Translations under genes and position numbers: made by a program
In this document: piece after piece, positions 7,316 to 15,970 of the stretch
Position numbering within the stretch: position 1 is the first letter of the stretch
How the letters are laid out: each line of letters begins with the position of its first letter
Notes under the pieces: generated by a model
Database searches by the model: none
What the model was told of the DNA's origin: nothing
What the model saw: the letters and a program-made list of their open reading frames with translations, nothing else
Origin: Candidatus Saccharimonadota bacterium
Lineage (GTDB): Bacteria > Patescibacteriota > Saccharimonadia > Saccharimonadales > Saccharimonadaceae
Direction of reading: 5' to 3'
Length of the DNA: 64,000 bases
NCBI GenBank assembly: GCA_017404795.1
Contig: JAFRBR010000024.1
Span: 19,017 to 83,016, forward strand

Positions 7316-9432
7316 AACGATTAGTATTGATCGATGGAAAATCGGTGTTTTATCGGGGGTATTATGCGATGGGGGCGCTTTCTCTGTCGGATGGGACGCC
7401 GACGGGAGGTGTGTATGGATTTGCGGCGATTGCGATGGAGATTGTAGAGCGATTGAAGCCTAGTAAGGTGGTAGTGGCGTGGGACTCGCGGGATTCGACA
7501 GCGCAGAGGCGAAAGATTTTTGCTGAGTATAAGGCGGGGCGAGTGAAGCCAGGGGAGGATTTTTATGCGCAGATACCTTTGCTGATTGAGTTGGTGGGGG
7601 ATTTGGGGTGGACATTTGTAGAGGTGCCGGAATATGAAGCAGATGATATAATTGGGACGCTGAGCCGGCAGGCAGATGAGGTGGTGGATAGTAATGGTAA
7701 GTGCGAATGGGAGACTTATATTATTTCGTCAGACCTTGATATGCTACAAATTGTGGATGAAAATACCCATATGTGGCGGATACTGAAAGGATTTTCGAAG
7801 ATTGAACAAATTGATGTAGCAGAGGTGGAGGCGAAATACGGGATTTTTAAGGCGCAGTTTTTGGATTTTAAGGCTTTGAAGGGAGACGCGTCGGATAATA
7901 TCCCGGGGGTGGCTGGGATTGGCGAAAAGACAGCGGCGGGACTTTTATCTGAATATGGGTCGCTGGATGGAATTTATGAGCATATTGAGGAAATAAAAGG
8001 TTCGGTGAAGGGGAAATTAGAAGCGGGGCGGGAGTCGGCGTATATGTCGCGGGAACTGGCGCAGATTATGTTTGATGCGCCGGTGTCGCTGGCTGAGATT
8101 CCGGATTTTGTATTTGACCGTGAAAAAATGATTGAGGGCTTAAAAAAATTGGAGTTTAGGTCGCTAATTCGCAAATATGCCGGAGAAGAGAATATTGCGA
8201 TGGATGATAAAAAAGAAGTGAAAACTGAGGCAGAGAGGTTGGACCGAGAGTTGGTGCCGGTGCTACATAAGATGGAAAAGCGAGGGATGTTGATAGACAG
8301 GAAGTATTTTGCAAAGCTAAAACAGGAATATATGGAGAAAGTAGAGCGGTTGAAGAAAGATATTTGGGATTTGACGGGCAAAGAGTTTAATGTGAATTCG
8401 CCGGTACAGTTGTCGGAAGTGCTGTTTGGTGATTTAGGGCTGCCGGTGAAGGGAATAAAAAAGACCACTAGGGGGTATTCGACAGGAGCAAAGGAGTTGG
8501 AGAAATTAAAGGGGCAGCACCCGGTGATTGAAAAAATTATGGAATATAGAGAGGCTTCGAAGCTGCTGTCCACCTATATTGTGCCGATGCCGGAGTTGGC
8601 AGACTCGGAAGGGCGAGTCCATACGACCTTTACGCAAGATGTGACGGCGACGGGGAGATTGTCGTCTAAGGATCCAAATTTGCAAAATATTCCGGTGCGG
8701 ACAGAGGAAGGTCGGCGAATTCGGACGGGGTTTGTGGCGGGTCCTGGCAAGGTGCTGGTGAACGCAGATTATTCGCAGTTTGAACTGAGGTTGGCAGCGG
8801 TGTTGGCTGGAGATACTGCACTGATTGATGATTTTAATAAAGGAGTGGATATTCATACCAAAACGGCGGCGGAGGCGTTTAAGATGCCTCTAGATAAGGT
8901 GACGAAGGAGCAGAGGCGAGCGGCGAAAGTGATTAATTTTGGGGTTTTGTATGGAATGAGCGTGAAGGGGCTAGCAGAGGCGACGGGAATGTCTATGACG
9001 GAGGCAAAAGAATTTATTGATAATTATTTTAGATTAAGAGCGCCGGTTAAAAAGTATTTGGATGGGGTGTTGAAACAGGCGCGAGAACAGGGGTATGTGG
9101 AGACTTACTACGGGCGGAGGCGGGCGACACCGGATGTGAAGTCGGCTAACTTTGCGATTCGGCAGGCGGCGGAGCGAGCAGCTCAAAATATGCCGATTCA
9201 GGGGACAGAGGCGGATTTGATGAAACGGGCGATGATTGCTGTAGATTCTAGCTTGCCAGAAGGGGCAGAGTTGGTGATGCAGGTGCATGATTCGCTGATT
9301 GTGGAATGCGATAAGGAGCTGGCGGGTGAAGTGGCAAAAATATTGAAGCGAGAAATGGAATCTGTGGCGCCAGAGCTCAAGGTGAAACTGGTTGTGGAGG
9401 TGACTAGTGGCTCGAACTGGGGTGAACTATAA
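7312..9432 (+). CDS. polA: DNA polymerase I without proofreading domain
   Basis: 706 aa (E. coli 928). The N-terminal 5'-nuclease domain is intact (RLVLIDGKSVFYRGY, EADDIIGTL, ASDNIPGVAGIGEKTA). The 3'-5' exonuclease domain is missing: the nuclease domain runs at about aa 300 almost directly into the polymerase thumb (LDRELVPVLHKMEKRGM). Polymerase motifs are complete: A (NADYSQFELR, about 485), B (RRAAKVINFGVLYGMS, about 538, with the O-helix Phe) and C (QVHDSLIVE, about 660). The TTG start overlaps the upstream TGA. It ends at a strong two-way terminator. Confidence 0.95.
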   Translation: MKRLVLIDGKSVFYRGYYAMGALSLSDGTPTGGVYGFAAIAMEIVERLKPSKVVVAWDSRDSTAQRRKIFAEYKAGRVKPGEDFYAQIPLLIELVGDLGWTFVEVPEYEADDIIGTLSRQADEVVDSNGKCEWETYIISSDLDMLQIVDENTHMWRILKGFSKIEQIDVAEVEAKYGIFKAQFLDFKALKGDASDNIPGVAGIGEKTAAGLLSEYGSLDGIYEHIEEIKGSVKGKLEAGRESAYMSRELAQIMFDAPVSLAEIPDFVFDREKMIEGLKKLEFRSLIRKYAGEENIAMDDKKEVKTEAERLDRELVPVLHKMEKRGMLIDRKYFAKLKQEYMEKVERLKKDIWDLTGKEFNVNSPVQLSEVLFGDLGLPVKGIKKTTRGYSTGAKELEKLKGQHPVIEKIMEYREASKLLSTYIVPMPELADSEGRVHTTFTQDVTATGRLSSKDPNLQNIPVRTEEGRRIRTGFVAGPGKVLVNADYSQFELRLAAVLAGDTALIDDFNKGVDIHTKTAAEAFKMPLDKVTKEQRRAAKVINFGVLYGMSVKGLAEATGMSMTEAKEFIDNYFRLRAPVKKYLDGVLKQAREQGYVETYYGRRRATPDVKSANFAIRQAAERAAQNMPIQGTEADLMKRAMIAVDSSLPEGAELVMQVHDSLIVECDKELAGEVAKILKREMESVAPELKVKLVVEVTSGSNWGEL

Positions 9433-9510
9433 AAATCAAAAGTGCTCTCTCGGGAGCGCTCCGGGCCGCTAGGCCAAGTCTTACTCCCTCGAGAGCATCT
9501 TTTGATTTTT
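9431..9510. terminator. Two-way terminator with a structured loop
   Basis: Inverted arms of about 19 bp (AAAAATCAAAAG...GCTCTC and complement, one 1-nt bulge) enclose a GC-rich 41-nt insert that itself pairs (GGGAG/CTCCC, and GGAGCGCTCC self-complementary). A/T runs on both outer sides fit rho-independent termination for polA (+) and for the convergent gene at 9516 (-). The paired insert in the loop makes it look like the palindromic mini-elements described elsewhere. Confidence 0.75.
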
Positions 9511-9515
9511 ATCAG

Positions 9516-9953
9516 TTACCTAGTGTAGGCCAAGTTGTGCTCCATGGCTTGGGTTTCGAGCATGACGAGGCGGGTGGCGTCGTCGACGGAGGAGTTGACG
9601 GAGTGCTTGACGCGGGCAGATTCTTCGGCTTTTTTGGCGTCGTTCCAGCGGTCCAATGTGCCGACGAGGTAGCCGGTGATGCGGCGGAGGCGTTCGAATT
9701 TGCCTTCGTCGAAATATTCGGCGTATTGATCGAAGTATTCTTTGGCGACCTTGTCGCCGGCTTTGTCGGCGATGAGCTTGGTGCCGGCTTCGACGAGGCA
9801 GGAAACATGGAGAGTATCGTAGTGGTTGAAGTCAGCGAGGGCCTTTTTTACTTCTTGTTCGGAGACTTTGGTGTACCTTTCGAGCGATCTCATGAACCTT
9901 TTGATGTCAAAATTTTGAGCGTCTGAAGGATTCTTGTAAATGATATTTTTCAT
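9516..9953 (-). CDS. Conserved-looking helical protein of unknown function
   Basis: 145 aa, soluble, mostly helical, no signal peptide or membrane segment. It has charged helices such as YTKVSEQEVKKALADFNHYD, and EYFDEGKFERLRRITGYLVG. I do not recognise the family. It has a textbook promoter (below) and a 50-nt leader with AAAGG ahead of the ATG, unlike the leaderless genes nearby. This suggests regulated or high expression. It converges on polA, sharing the terminator at 9431-9510. Confidence 0.7.
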   Translation of the reverse strand: MKNIIYKNPSDAQNFDIKRFMRSLERYTKVSEQEVKKALADFNHYDTLHVSCLVEAGTKLIADKAGDKVAKEYFDQYAEYFDEGKFERLRRITGYLVGTLDRWNDAKKAEESARVKHSVNSSVDDATRLVMLETQAMEHNLAYTR

Positions 9954-10008
9954 GGTTTATTGACCTTTCTGTTTAGGATTATTGGTTTATAAGTATTACC
10001 TGAAATCT

Positions 10009-10037
10009 ATTATAGACGCTATATGTGGGGGTGTCAA
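10009..10037 (-). promoter_or_regulatory. Consensus sigma-70 promoter of the gene at 9516-9953
   Basis: On the minus strand TTGACA (10037-10032), exactly 17 nt, TATAAT (10014-10009), both hexamers perfect. The predicted start near 10001 gives a leader of about 48 nt. Confidence 0.85.
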
Positions 10038-10103
10038 TAACTTTTTGGACGCTAGATATGGAATAGTTGTGGAAAAGTCGTGAGCTTATGATAGAATAGA
10101 GAT

Positions 10104-11003
10104 ATGCCAGAATTACCAGAAGTTGAGACGGTACGGAGGGGGCTTAAGGGGTTTATTTTGGGGGCAAAATTAAAACGAGTGGAAGTGTTGTGTGAAAAAT
10201 CGTTTATTGGTGAGCCGGTATGTGGACGGGTGGTGGATATTCGGCGGTTTGGGAAGGCGTTGGTGATTGATTTAGAAAATGGTTTTTCTTTAATGGTGCA
10301 CCTAAGAATGACTGGGCAGTTGATCTATGATGGCGCGGAACGGTATGCGGCGGGGCATCCGAGTGAGAATTTTGTGAGTGAATTGCCGAATGGGCAGACG
10401 CGGGTGATTTTGAAGTTTGATAAGGGAGAACTGTTTTTTAATGATCAGAGGAAATTTGGGTTTATTAAGGTGTTAAAGACGGCGGAAGTGAGGAAGGAGG
10501 CGTTTATTCGGAAATTAGCCAAAGAGCCGTGGGAGATGAAGGCAGAGGAGCTCTACGATAAGCTGCAGAGGCGGGGACGGTCGGCGGCGAAGGTGGTGAT
10601 TTTGGACCAGACGGTAATATCAGGGCTGGGGAATATTTATGCGGATGAAGCGCTATATTTGGCGGGGGTACATCCGGCGCGGAAGGCGGGGAGTTTGAGT
10701 TTGGAGGAGGCATCGGATTTGCTGGCGGCGGCTTGCAGAGTGATGGAAAAGTCGATTGAGGCGGGGGGCTCGACAATGCGTAATTATGTGCAGGCGGATG
10801 GGTCGAGGGGAAACTATCTGGATTTGTTTGTGAAGGTGTACCACAGGGAGGGGCAGTTGTGCGAAAAGTGTGGGACAGAGATAGAAAAGATCAGAGTAGG
10901 GGGGAGAGGCACGCATTTTTGTCCAAAGTGCCAAAAATTGATTTCTACCCCTGTTAAGCCTGTGGAAAACCCTGTGGAAAACTTTGAGAGGAAAAAGTCA
11001 TGA
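10104..11003 (+). CDS. mutM: Formamidopyrimidine-DNA glycosylase (Fpg/MutM)
   Basis: Base-excision repair enzyme removing 8-oxoguanine and related lesions, with AP-lyase activity. 299 aa. N-terminal PELPEVETVRRGL gives the catalytic Pro2/Glu3. The H2TH region has DQTVISGLGNIYADEAL, and a C-terminal zinc finger has CEKCG...CPKC. It ends with about 20 extra residues (PVKPVENPVENF) encoded by a repeated DNA motif, TGTGGAAAAC. TAGAAT ends 6 nt before the ATG (leaderless). The TGA overlaps the ATG of holA. Confidence 0.95.
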   Translation: MPELPEVETVRRGLKGFILGAKLKRVEVLCEKSFIGEPVCGRVVDIRRFGKALVIDLENGFSLMVHLRMTGQLIYDGAERYAAGHPSENFVSELPNGQTRVILKFDKGELFFNDQRKFGFIKVLKTAEVRKEAFIRKLAKEPWEMKAEELYDKLQRRGRSAAKVVILDQTVISGLGNIYADEALYLAGVHPARKAGSLSLEEASDLLAAACRVMEKSIEAGGSTMRNYVQADGSRGNYLDLFVKVYHREGQLCEKCGTEIEKIRVGGRGTHFCPKCQKLISTPVKPVENPVENFERKKS

Positions 11004-11605
11004 TTAAGGTGTTTTATGGGGAAAATCGGGTGAAAGCGAGAGAGGAAATTCAGAAGTTTCTAGGAGAGAATTATGAGGTGGTAGAAGGGGCGGATTTAGG
11101 GGTGAAAGATTTGCCGAATATTTTTTGGGGGACTTCGCTGTTTAGTGAAGAGCGGGCGGTGCTGGTGAGGGATATTTTGGCAAATAAAGAGGTGGCGGGG
11201 GAGATCAAGAAGTATTTGGATTCGCCGCACAAGGTAGCGATATTAGAGATGAAAGTGGATAAAAGAAGCAATGCATATAAGGATTTACAGGGGCAGGTGG
11301 AGTTTTTGGAATTTGTGTTGCCGCAAAAGAAAAATGCGGGGCTGGTGTTTGAGATTTATCGGGTGGCGAAAAAGGATGGGGTAAAGGCGGTTAAAATGCT
11401 GGATGAGATTAAGGAGGAGCAGGAGCCGCTGATGTTTTTAGGGTTGATGGTGAGTCAGGCGGTGAGAGATTATGCGGCGCGACCGAGGGCCAAAGAAAAG
11501 AGAGCTCTTCTTGAGCTCTCTAAACTAGATATGCAACTAAAGCGAGAATCTACTTTGCAGCCTTGGGTGCTGATTTCTTCGTTCCTTTTGCGACTAGGAG
11601 CGTAA
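11000..11605 (+). CDS. holA: DNA polymerase III delta subunit, short form
   Basis: Clamp-loader delta subunit, which opens the beta clamp. 201 aa (E. coli 343). It begins MIKVFYGENRVKAREEI and has the delta-typical 'SLFSEERAVLVRDIL' strand-helix and a C-terminal helical collar (ESTLQPWVLISSFLLRLGA). It is coupled to mutM by ATGA overlap. A perfect 9-bp inverted repeat (AGAGAGCTC-N5-GAGCTCTCT, about 11501-11523) lies inside the gene. The final codons and stop form the left arm of the palindromic element at 11593-11716. Confidence 0.85.
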   Translation: MIKVFYGENRVKAREEIQKFLGENYEVVEGADLGVKDLPNIFWGTSLFSEERAVLVRDILANKEVAGEIKKYLDSPHKVAILEMKVDKRSNAYKDLQGQVEFLEFVLPQKKNAGLVFEIYRVAKKDGVKAVKMLDEIKEEQEPLMFLGLMVSQAVRDYAARPRAKEKRALLELSKLDMQLKRESTLQPWVLISSFLLRLGA

Positions 11606-11716
11606 TTAAGGCGCTCCACTTCGTCACTTCGTCCGCTGCTCACTCTCCGTACGCTTAGTACGGTTCGTTTCGCTGCTCCTTGTTCCTCGTGGAGCGCTCT
11701 TACTTACGCCCCTAGT
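11593..11716. repeat. Palindromic mini-element PE-D spanning the holA and rpsT 3' ends
   Basis: Arms of 27-28 nt (11593-11619 and 11689-11716) are inverted copies with three mismatches and one 1-nt gap. The left arm includes the last holA codons and stop. The right arm is read in frame by rpsT as TRGVSKSA. The roughly 70-nt core contains a CCGTAC/GTACGG hairpin and several CGCTGCTC-like motifs. It could act as a two-way terminator. No second copy of the core was found in the window. Confidence 0.75.
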
Positions 11717-11983
11717 AGACTTTTTAGTGGTTTTCAGCTTGACGCCGGCGTCTTTAGCGATAGCGTAGAGCTTGGCCTTGCGACGAGCGGCGGTGTTTTT
11801 CTTGAGTAGATCCTTCTTGGCGGCCTTGTCGTATTCGGACTGGGCCTTTTTCAGAGTTTCGACAGAAGGGTTGGTCTTGAAAGCCTTCAAAGCGGCTTTG
11901 ATATCTTTCTTGATACCTTGGTTGTGCTCGGTGCGCTTAACAGCTTGACGAGCGGCCTTTTTGGCAGATTTGATAATCGGCAT
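11624..11983 (-). CDS. rpsT: 30S ribosomal protein S20 with C-terminal extension
   Basis: Binds 16S rRNA during 30S assembly. 119 aa. The first 90 or so residues are S20-like (MPIIKSAKKAARQAVKRTE, lysine-rich helices). S20 is usually 85-95 aa, and the last 25 residues (SAPRGTRSSETNRTK...) are encoded by the palindromic element at 11593-11716, so the native C-terminus has been replaced or extended. AGGAAG lies 4 nt before the ATG. Promoter on the minus strand: TTTACT-N17-TATAAT (12051-12023). Confidence 0.88.
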   Translation of the reverse strand: MPIIKSAKKAARQAVKRTEHNQGIKKDIKAALKAFKTNPSVETLKKAQSEYDKAAKKDLLKKNTAARRKAKLYAIAKDAGVKLKTTKKSTRGVSKSAPRGTRSSETNRTKRTESEQRTK

Positions 11984-12115
11984 TTTCTTCCTATTTGAAT
12001 TAAAAATTAATAACTTCCCTTAATTATAACTCTTTTCTCCAAAAAAGTAAAGAGGTGTAATTTTACTTGTTTTTTTGAAAGGCTTATGGTAAGATTTTAG
12101 TAGAAAGGAATATGA

Positions 12116-14104
12116 ATGCCTGACGATAACAGTTCAGCACCTGCTCCAGTGAGCGTGCCGACACCGACTTTACCGACGGTGGCGGATGATGGTGCTGCGC
12201 CAACGACAGATACCCCGACGGTAAGTGCACCGACAGATGCGCCGGCACCAAGTGTGCCAGAAGCGCCGGTTCCGGATACGGTGGTGACACCAGAAGTGCC
12301 GGCAAATCCGGCAACGACTGCAACGCCAGCGGTAGATGCTTCGGCTGAGGCTAGTGATACAGATACTCCGGCGGAAGTGGCGCGAAAAATTGGTGAAGCA
12401 CATAATGTACTAGTGGCTTTATCTGGCGATCCGTCGGTAGATGAACTAGCGGCGGCGATTGGTTTGTCGTTGTATTTAGACAGGTTGGGTAAGCGGGCGA
12501 CGGCGATTTATTCTGGGCAGACGCCAAATGCATTGGAATTTTTGAAGCCAGAAGAGACTTTTGAAGATTCAGTAGATAGTTTACAAGATTTTGTGATTGC
12601 ACTGAACAAGGAAAAAGCGGACCATTTGCGATACAAGTTGGATGGTGATTATGTAAAGATATACATCACGCCGTATAAGTCAAAAATTTCAGAGGAAGAT
12701 TTGGAGTTTTCGTATGGGGATTATAATGTGGATTTGGTGTTGGCGTTAGATGTGGCGAATGGGGTGGATTTGGATGCGGCTCTTAGAGAACACGGGCGGA
12801 TTATGCATGATGCGGTGATTGTGAATATCACGACTGGGAATCCGGGCAAGCTGGGCGAGATTGAATGGAACGACAAGAAGGCCAGTTCGGTGTCGGAGAT
12901 GATTGCTAAATTATTATACGGTGTGAACAGCAAGATAAAGATTGAAAAAGAAGAAGCGACGGCGTTTTTGACGGGGATTGTGGCGGCGACGAATAGGTTT
13001 TCGAATGCAGGGACGACGCCAGAGACGATGCGGCTGGCATCTAAGTTGATGGAGTCGGGGGCCAATCAGCAGTTAGTGTCTAAGAATATTACCCCAGATA
13101 TTGAAAATGAATTATTTGGAATGCCGGGGATGGAAATGGGCACCGACGGTGAAAAAGCAGATGCAGACCCGACAAGATTAGAGATTCAACATGGTGATGT
13201 TGAGGATGCAGGTGGAGATGAAGCCAAGGTGGTAGACGGGACGGTGACCGAGAAAGAATCCACTTTACTGGATGATTTGAAGGCGGCGGAAGCGAGTCTG
13301 GCGGCAGCAGGGACAGAAGCTACGCCGGAAGCAAAAAACAAGCCGTTAGAAATTGATAGTACCAAAGAAGAGAATTTGCCAGAGTTAGCCGATGAAGTAA
13401 AAGCAGAGGCTGACCACGATGCAGATGTACTAAGCGCAGGGATAGTAAGTAATGAGCCTGCTGCGGAGGTTAAAGCGACTGAAGGGGTTGGTGGTGAGAG
13501 TGGGGTTGGGGCTGCCGATGTTTCTACTGGAGGAGCGGGTGCTGAGGGGGCGGGTGCTGAGAGTACAGGAGTTGAGGGGGGCATGAATGGGGCAGGTGCT
13601 GAGGGGGCGAGTGCTGAGACCCCAGGTGAAGGTTTTATTAGCGACAAGCCAGAAAAAGTAATCCAGCCATCGGCGGAAATGAGTAATGCAGGTTTGGCAG
13701 GTGGGGATGAAACCGAAAAATACGGACAGATGTTAGAGGACGCGTTAGTGGGGGTAGATGGGGGAATGACGACACCGGCAGCAGGGCCTGTTTTTAGTAG
13801 TCCGGCAGAAGGAGCACCGACGGGAAATCCAGCGATGATGGGGGCGCCAGCAGTGGCGACCAACCCGGAAATTAACGGAGTGCCAGAGATTAATTATATG
13901 CCAATGCCAGGTGAAGAAGTCTTGCCGCCACCACCAGCGCCACCAATTGATATGGGTGGACCAGCGGTAATTGGTGCGGCGCCAGTGCAGGAGCCAGTAG
14001 CAGGAGATGTGACGGCGCCACTAGGTGCGCAGCCGGCAATGCAAGATCAGGTTTATACGCCACAAGCGGTGGATCCGGGAGCATTTAAAATTCCAGGGAC
14101 ATAA
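12116..14104 (+). CDS. DHH-like phosphoesterase domain protein with long low-complexity tails
   Basis: 662 aa. The N-terminal 85 residues are Pro/Ala/Thr-rich. A central folded domain (about 88-340) resembles DHH/DHHA1 nanoRNase proteins (ALSGDPSVDELAAAIGL, YNVDLVLALDVANGVDLDAAL, DKKASSVSEMIAKLLYG). The catalytic DHH triplet is not visible; the equivalent place reads MHDAVIVNIT, so it may be inactive. The C-terminal half is low-complexity (GAGAEGAGAESTG and Pro-rich stretches). There is no signal peptide or membrane helix. GAAAGGA lies 6-9 nt before the ATG. The role is unknown; a scaffold is possible. Confidence 0.6.
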   Translation: MPDDNSSAPAPVSVPTPTLPTVADDGAAPTTDTPTVSAPTDAPAPSVPEAPVPDTVVTPEVPANPATTATPAVDASAEASDTDTPAEVARKIGEAHNVLVALSGDPSVDELAAAIGLSLYLDRLGKRATAIYSGQTPNALEFLKPEETFEDSVDSLQDFVIALNKEKADHLRYKLDGDYVKIYITPYKSKISEEDLEFSYGDYNVDLVLALDVANGVDLDAALREHGRIMHDAVIVNITTGNPGKLGEIEWNDKKASSVSEMIAKLLYGVNSKIKIEKEEATAFLTGIVAATNRFSNAGTTPETMRLASKLMESGANQQLVSKNITPDIENELFGMPGMEMGTDGEKADADPTRLEIQHGDVEDAGGDEAKVVDGTVTEKESTLLDDLKAAEASLAAAGTEATPEAKNKPLEIDSTKEENLPELADEVKAEADHDADVLSAGIVSNEPAAEVKATEGVGGESGVGAADVSTGGAGAEGAGAESTGVEGGMNGAGAEGASAETPGEGFISDKPEKVIQPSAEMSNAGLAGGDETEKYGQMLEDALVGVDGGMTTPAAGPVFSSPAEGAPTGNPAMMGAPAVATNPEINGVPEINYMPMPGEEVLPPPPAPPIDMGGPAVIGAAPVQEPVAGDVTAPLGAQPAMQDQVYTPQAVDPGAFKIPGT

Positions 14105-14108
14105 AAAA

Positions 14109-14185
14109 TGGCGGAACCGACGAGACTCGAACTCGCGACCTCTGCCGTGACAGGGCAGCGCTCTAACCAACTGAGCTACGATTCC
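14109..14185 (-). tRNA. tRNA-Asp (GTC)
   Basis: 77 nt with encoded CCA. The acceptor stem GGAATCG/CGGTTCC pairs fully (one G:T), the anticodon stem CTGCC/GGCAG has loop CTGTCAC, and the T arm has GTTCGAGTC. It lies antisense just after the 12116 gene. A TATAAT-rich palindromic tract at 14186-14205 can serve both it and rpsU. Confidence 0.97.
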
Positions 14186-14245
14186 ATATAATATATATTA
14201 TATTGTATTGCGGAAAATGTCAAGGTGTGATATAATTTAGGGGAT

Positions 14246-14464
14246 ATGGCTATAAAAGTTACAAGAAAAGACCAGAGTGAGGCGAACGAAAATATCATTC
14301 GGCGCTTTAATCGGAAAGTCCTACAGAGTGGAATTTTGCCACTAAAGAAGTCGCAAATGCGGTTTTCTAAACCAATTTCCAAGCGCGAGCGCAGGCTCCG
14401 AGCAATTGTCCGAGAGCAACGCAAAGCTGAAAAAGCGGAACGGATTAAACTAGGACTAAAGTAA
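14246..14464 (+). CDS. rpsU: 30S ribosomal protein S21
   Basis: 72 aa, very basic: MAIKVTRKDQSEANENIIRR, then a C-terminal RERRLRAIVREQRKAEKAER tail typical of S21, which binds near the anti-Shine-Dalgarno end of 16S rRNA. TATAAT ends 9 nt before the ATG with no SD. It ends at its own strong terminator. Confidence 0.85.
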   Translation: MAIKVTRKDQSEANENIIRRFNRKVLQSGILPLKKSQMRFSKPISKRERRLRAIVREQRKAEKAERIKLGLK

Positions 14465-14491
14465 AACTCTCCCCACCAAGGGGGAGTTTTT
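14463..14491 (+). terminator. Rho-independent terminator of rpsU
   Basis: Stem AAAACTC-CCCC / GGGG-GAGTTTTT with a 5-nt loop, followed by TG. It separates rpsU from adk, whose TATAAT begins just downstream. Confidence 0.9.
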
Positions 14492-14519
14492 GTTGTATAA
14501 TAGAAAAAAGGAGAAAAAA

Positions 14520-15113
14520 ATGATTATATTATTTGGTTTAGCAGGTTCGGGTAAGGGGACGCAAGGAAAGGCGTTGTCGGAGATTTTTGGTTGGCGATGG
14601 GTGTCAGTGGGGGATGTGATTAGGGCGACAGGGGAATATCAGAATTTGACTAATAGCGGAAAATTGATACCGGATGCAGATGTGATTCGTTTGATGGACA
14701 AGGAAATTAAGAAGAATGAAGAAGAAGGGTTTGAGATGATTTTGGATGGGTATCCAAGAAGTGTGGAGCAGGCGAGATACATTGCGGATAATATGGTGGA
14801 CAAAATTGACGGAGCGATAATTTTGGAAGTGCCGAAGGAAGAGTTAATCGAGCGATTGACTTTGCGGGGGCGTGATGATGACAAAGAACGAGGGGCGATA
14901 GAGCAGAGATTTGAAATTTTTGAGCAAAATATTAATGAGATTTTGCCGCTGTTTGAAGCGAAGGGAATTAAGATTGTGCGAGTAGATGGTGTGGGGAAGA
15001 TTGAGGAAGTGACAGATAGATTGGTGACGGCAGTGGAGCAACTGGATCCGGAGGCTACCGAGCAGAAAGAAGATGTCAACGGTGGAGAAATTGAGCGAAG
15101 CTATGGTGAATAA
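14520..15113 (+). CDS. adk: Adenylate kinase
   Basis: 197 aa. ATP + AMP to 2 ADP. Walker A is GLAGSGKGTQ (near the N-terminus), then LDGYPRS (AMP site), LRGRDDDKERGAIEQR (short lid, no zinc finger) and a C-terminal helix. The start at 14520 (MIILFGLAG) is preferred because AAGGAG lies 7 nt upstream; the in-frame TTG at 14490 would start inside the terminator. It overlaps map by 41 nt. A second adk-like gene lies at 40181. Confidence 0.9.
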   Translation: MIILFGLAGSGKGTQGKALSEIFGWRWVSVGDVIRATGEYQNLTNSGKLIPDADVIRLMDKEIKKNEEEGFEMILDGYPRSVEQARYIADNMVDKIDGAIILEVPKEELIERLTLRGRDDDKERGAIEQRFEIFEQNINEILPLFEAKGIKIVRVDGVGKIEEVTDRLVTAVEQLDPEATEQKEDVNGGEIERSYGE

Positions 15114-15879
15114 AGAAAACAGCAGTGCAGTAGAATTAGCCGAGAAAATTACTGCAATGCGGGAAGGGGGGAAGATTTTGGGGAATTTGCTGAGAGATTT
15201 GAGGGAATATGTAGAGCCGGGGATGACAGGGCGCGAGATTGATGCGTGGGTGAGAAAGGAAATTGTGAAGCGAGGAGCGGGGGTGGCGTATGATGAGCTA
15301 GAGGAAAAATTCCCAGGGGCGATTTGTATATCGGTGAACGATGAGTTGGTGCACGGAGCGCCAAAGGATGAAGCGTTGGCATTAGGAGATAAGGTCTCGT
15401 TTGATGAGGTGATCAAATACAAGGGTTATTATGTAGATGCGGCGTTTACGATGTTGGTGGGGAATGAGGGTTCGCCGGCAGTGAAGAAGATGATTAGTGT
15501 GACGGAGTCAGCGCTAATGGAGGGGATAGAACAAGTGCGACCAGGAGCGCATATTGGTGACATTGGTCACGCGGTAGAAAAAGTTTTGAAAAAAGGACAT
15601 TTGGGGGTGATCGAGAATTACATTGGTCACGGGATTGATAAAAAAATGCACCAAGCGCCGGAAGTGCCAAATTATGGGCGCAAAGGTACGGGGTATAAAT
15701 TAGTGGAGGGGGACACGATTTGTATCGAGCCGATGTCGTGTCTCGGTAAGCCAGCGAATTATGTGGACGAGAACGATGGTTGGAGCGTGAAAATGAAAGA
15801 TGGATCGATCGGGTGTCATGTGGAGCACACGATTTTGGTGACGGCGGAAGGGTATGAGATTCTTACTTTGCCGGATTAG
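15073..15879 (+). CDS. map: Methionine aminopeptidase, type I
   Basis: 268 aa. Removes the initiator Met from nascent proteins. Metal ligands can be read: Asp in SFDEV, Asp in YYVDAAFT (11 residues later), His in YIGHGID, Glu in CIEPM and Glu in HVEHT. The substrate His is in LVHGAP. The start at 15073 lies inside adk; an alternative ATG at 15103 would remove 10 residues and still keep the fold. It probably forms an operon with adk. Confidence 0.95.
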   Translation: MSTVEKLSEAMVNKENSSAVELAEKITAMREGGKILGNLLRDLREYVEPGMTGREIDAWVRKEIVKRGAGVAYDELEEKFPGAICISVNDELVHGAPKDEALALGDKVSFDEVIKYKGYYVDAAFTMLVGNEGSPAVKKMISVTESALMEGIEQVRPGAHIGDIGHAVEKVLKKGHLGVIENYIGHGIDKKMHQAPEVPNYGRKGTGYKLVEGDTICIEPMSCLGKPANYVDENDGWSVKMKDGSIGCHVEHTILVTAEGYEILTLPD

Positions 15880-15970
15880 TTTTTAAGGGTTTACAGAGGT
15901 AAACTTGTGGAAAACTTGTGGAAAACTTTGTAAATTTGGTAAAGAGGTAAAAAGGTGATATAATAAGCTT

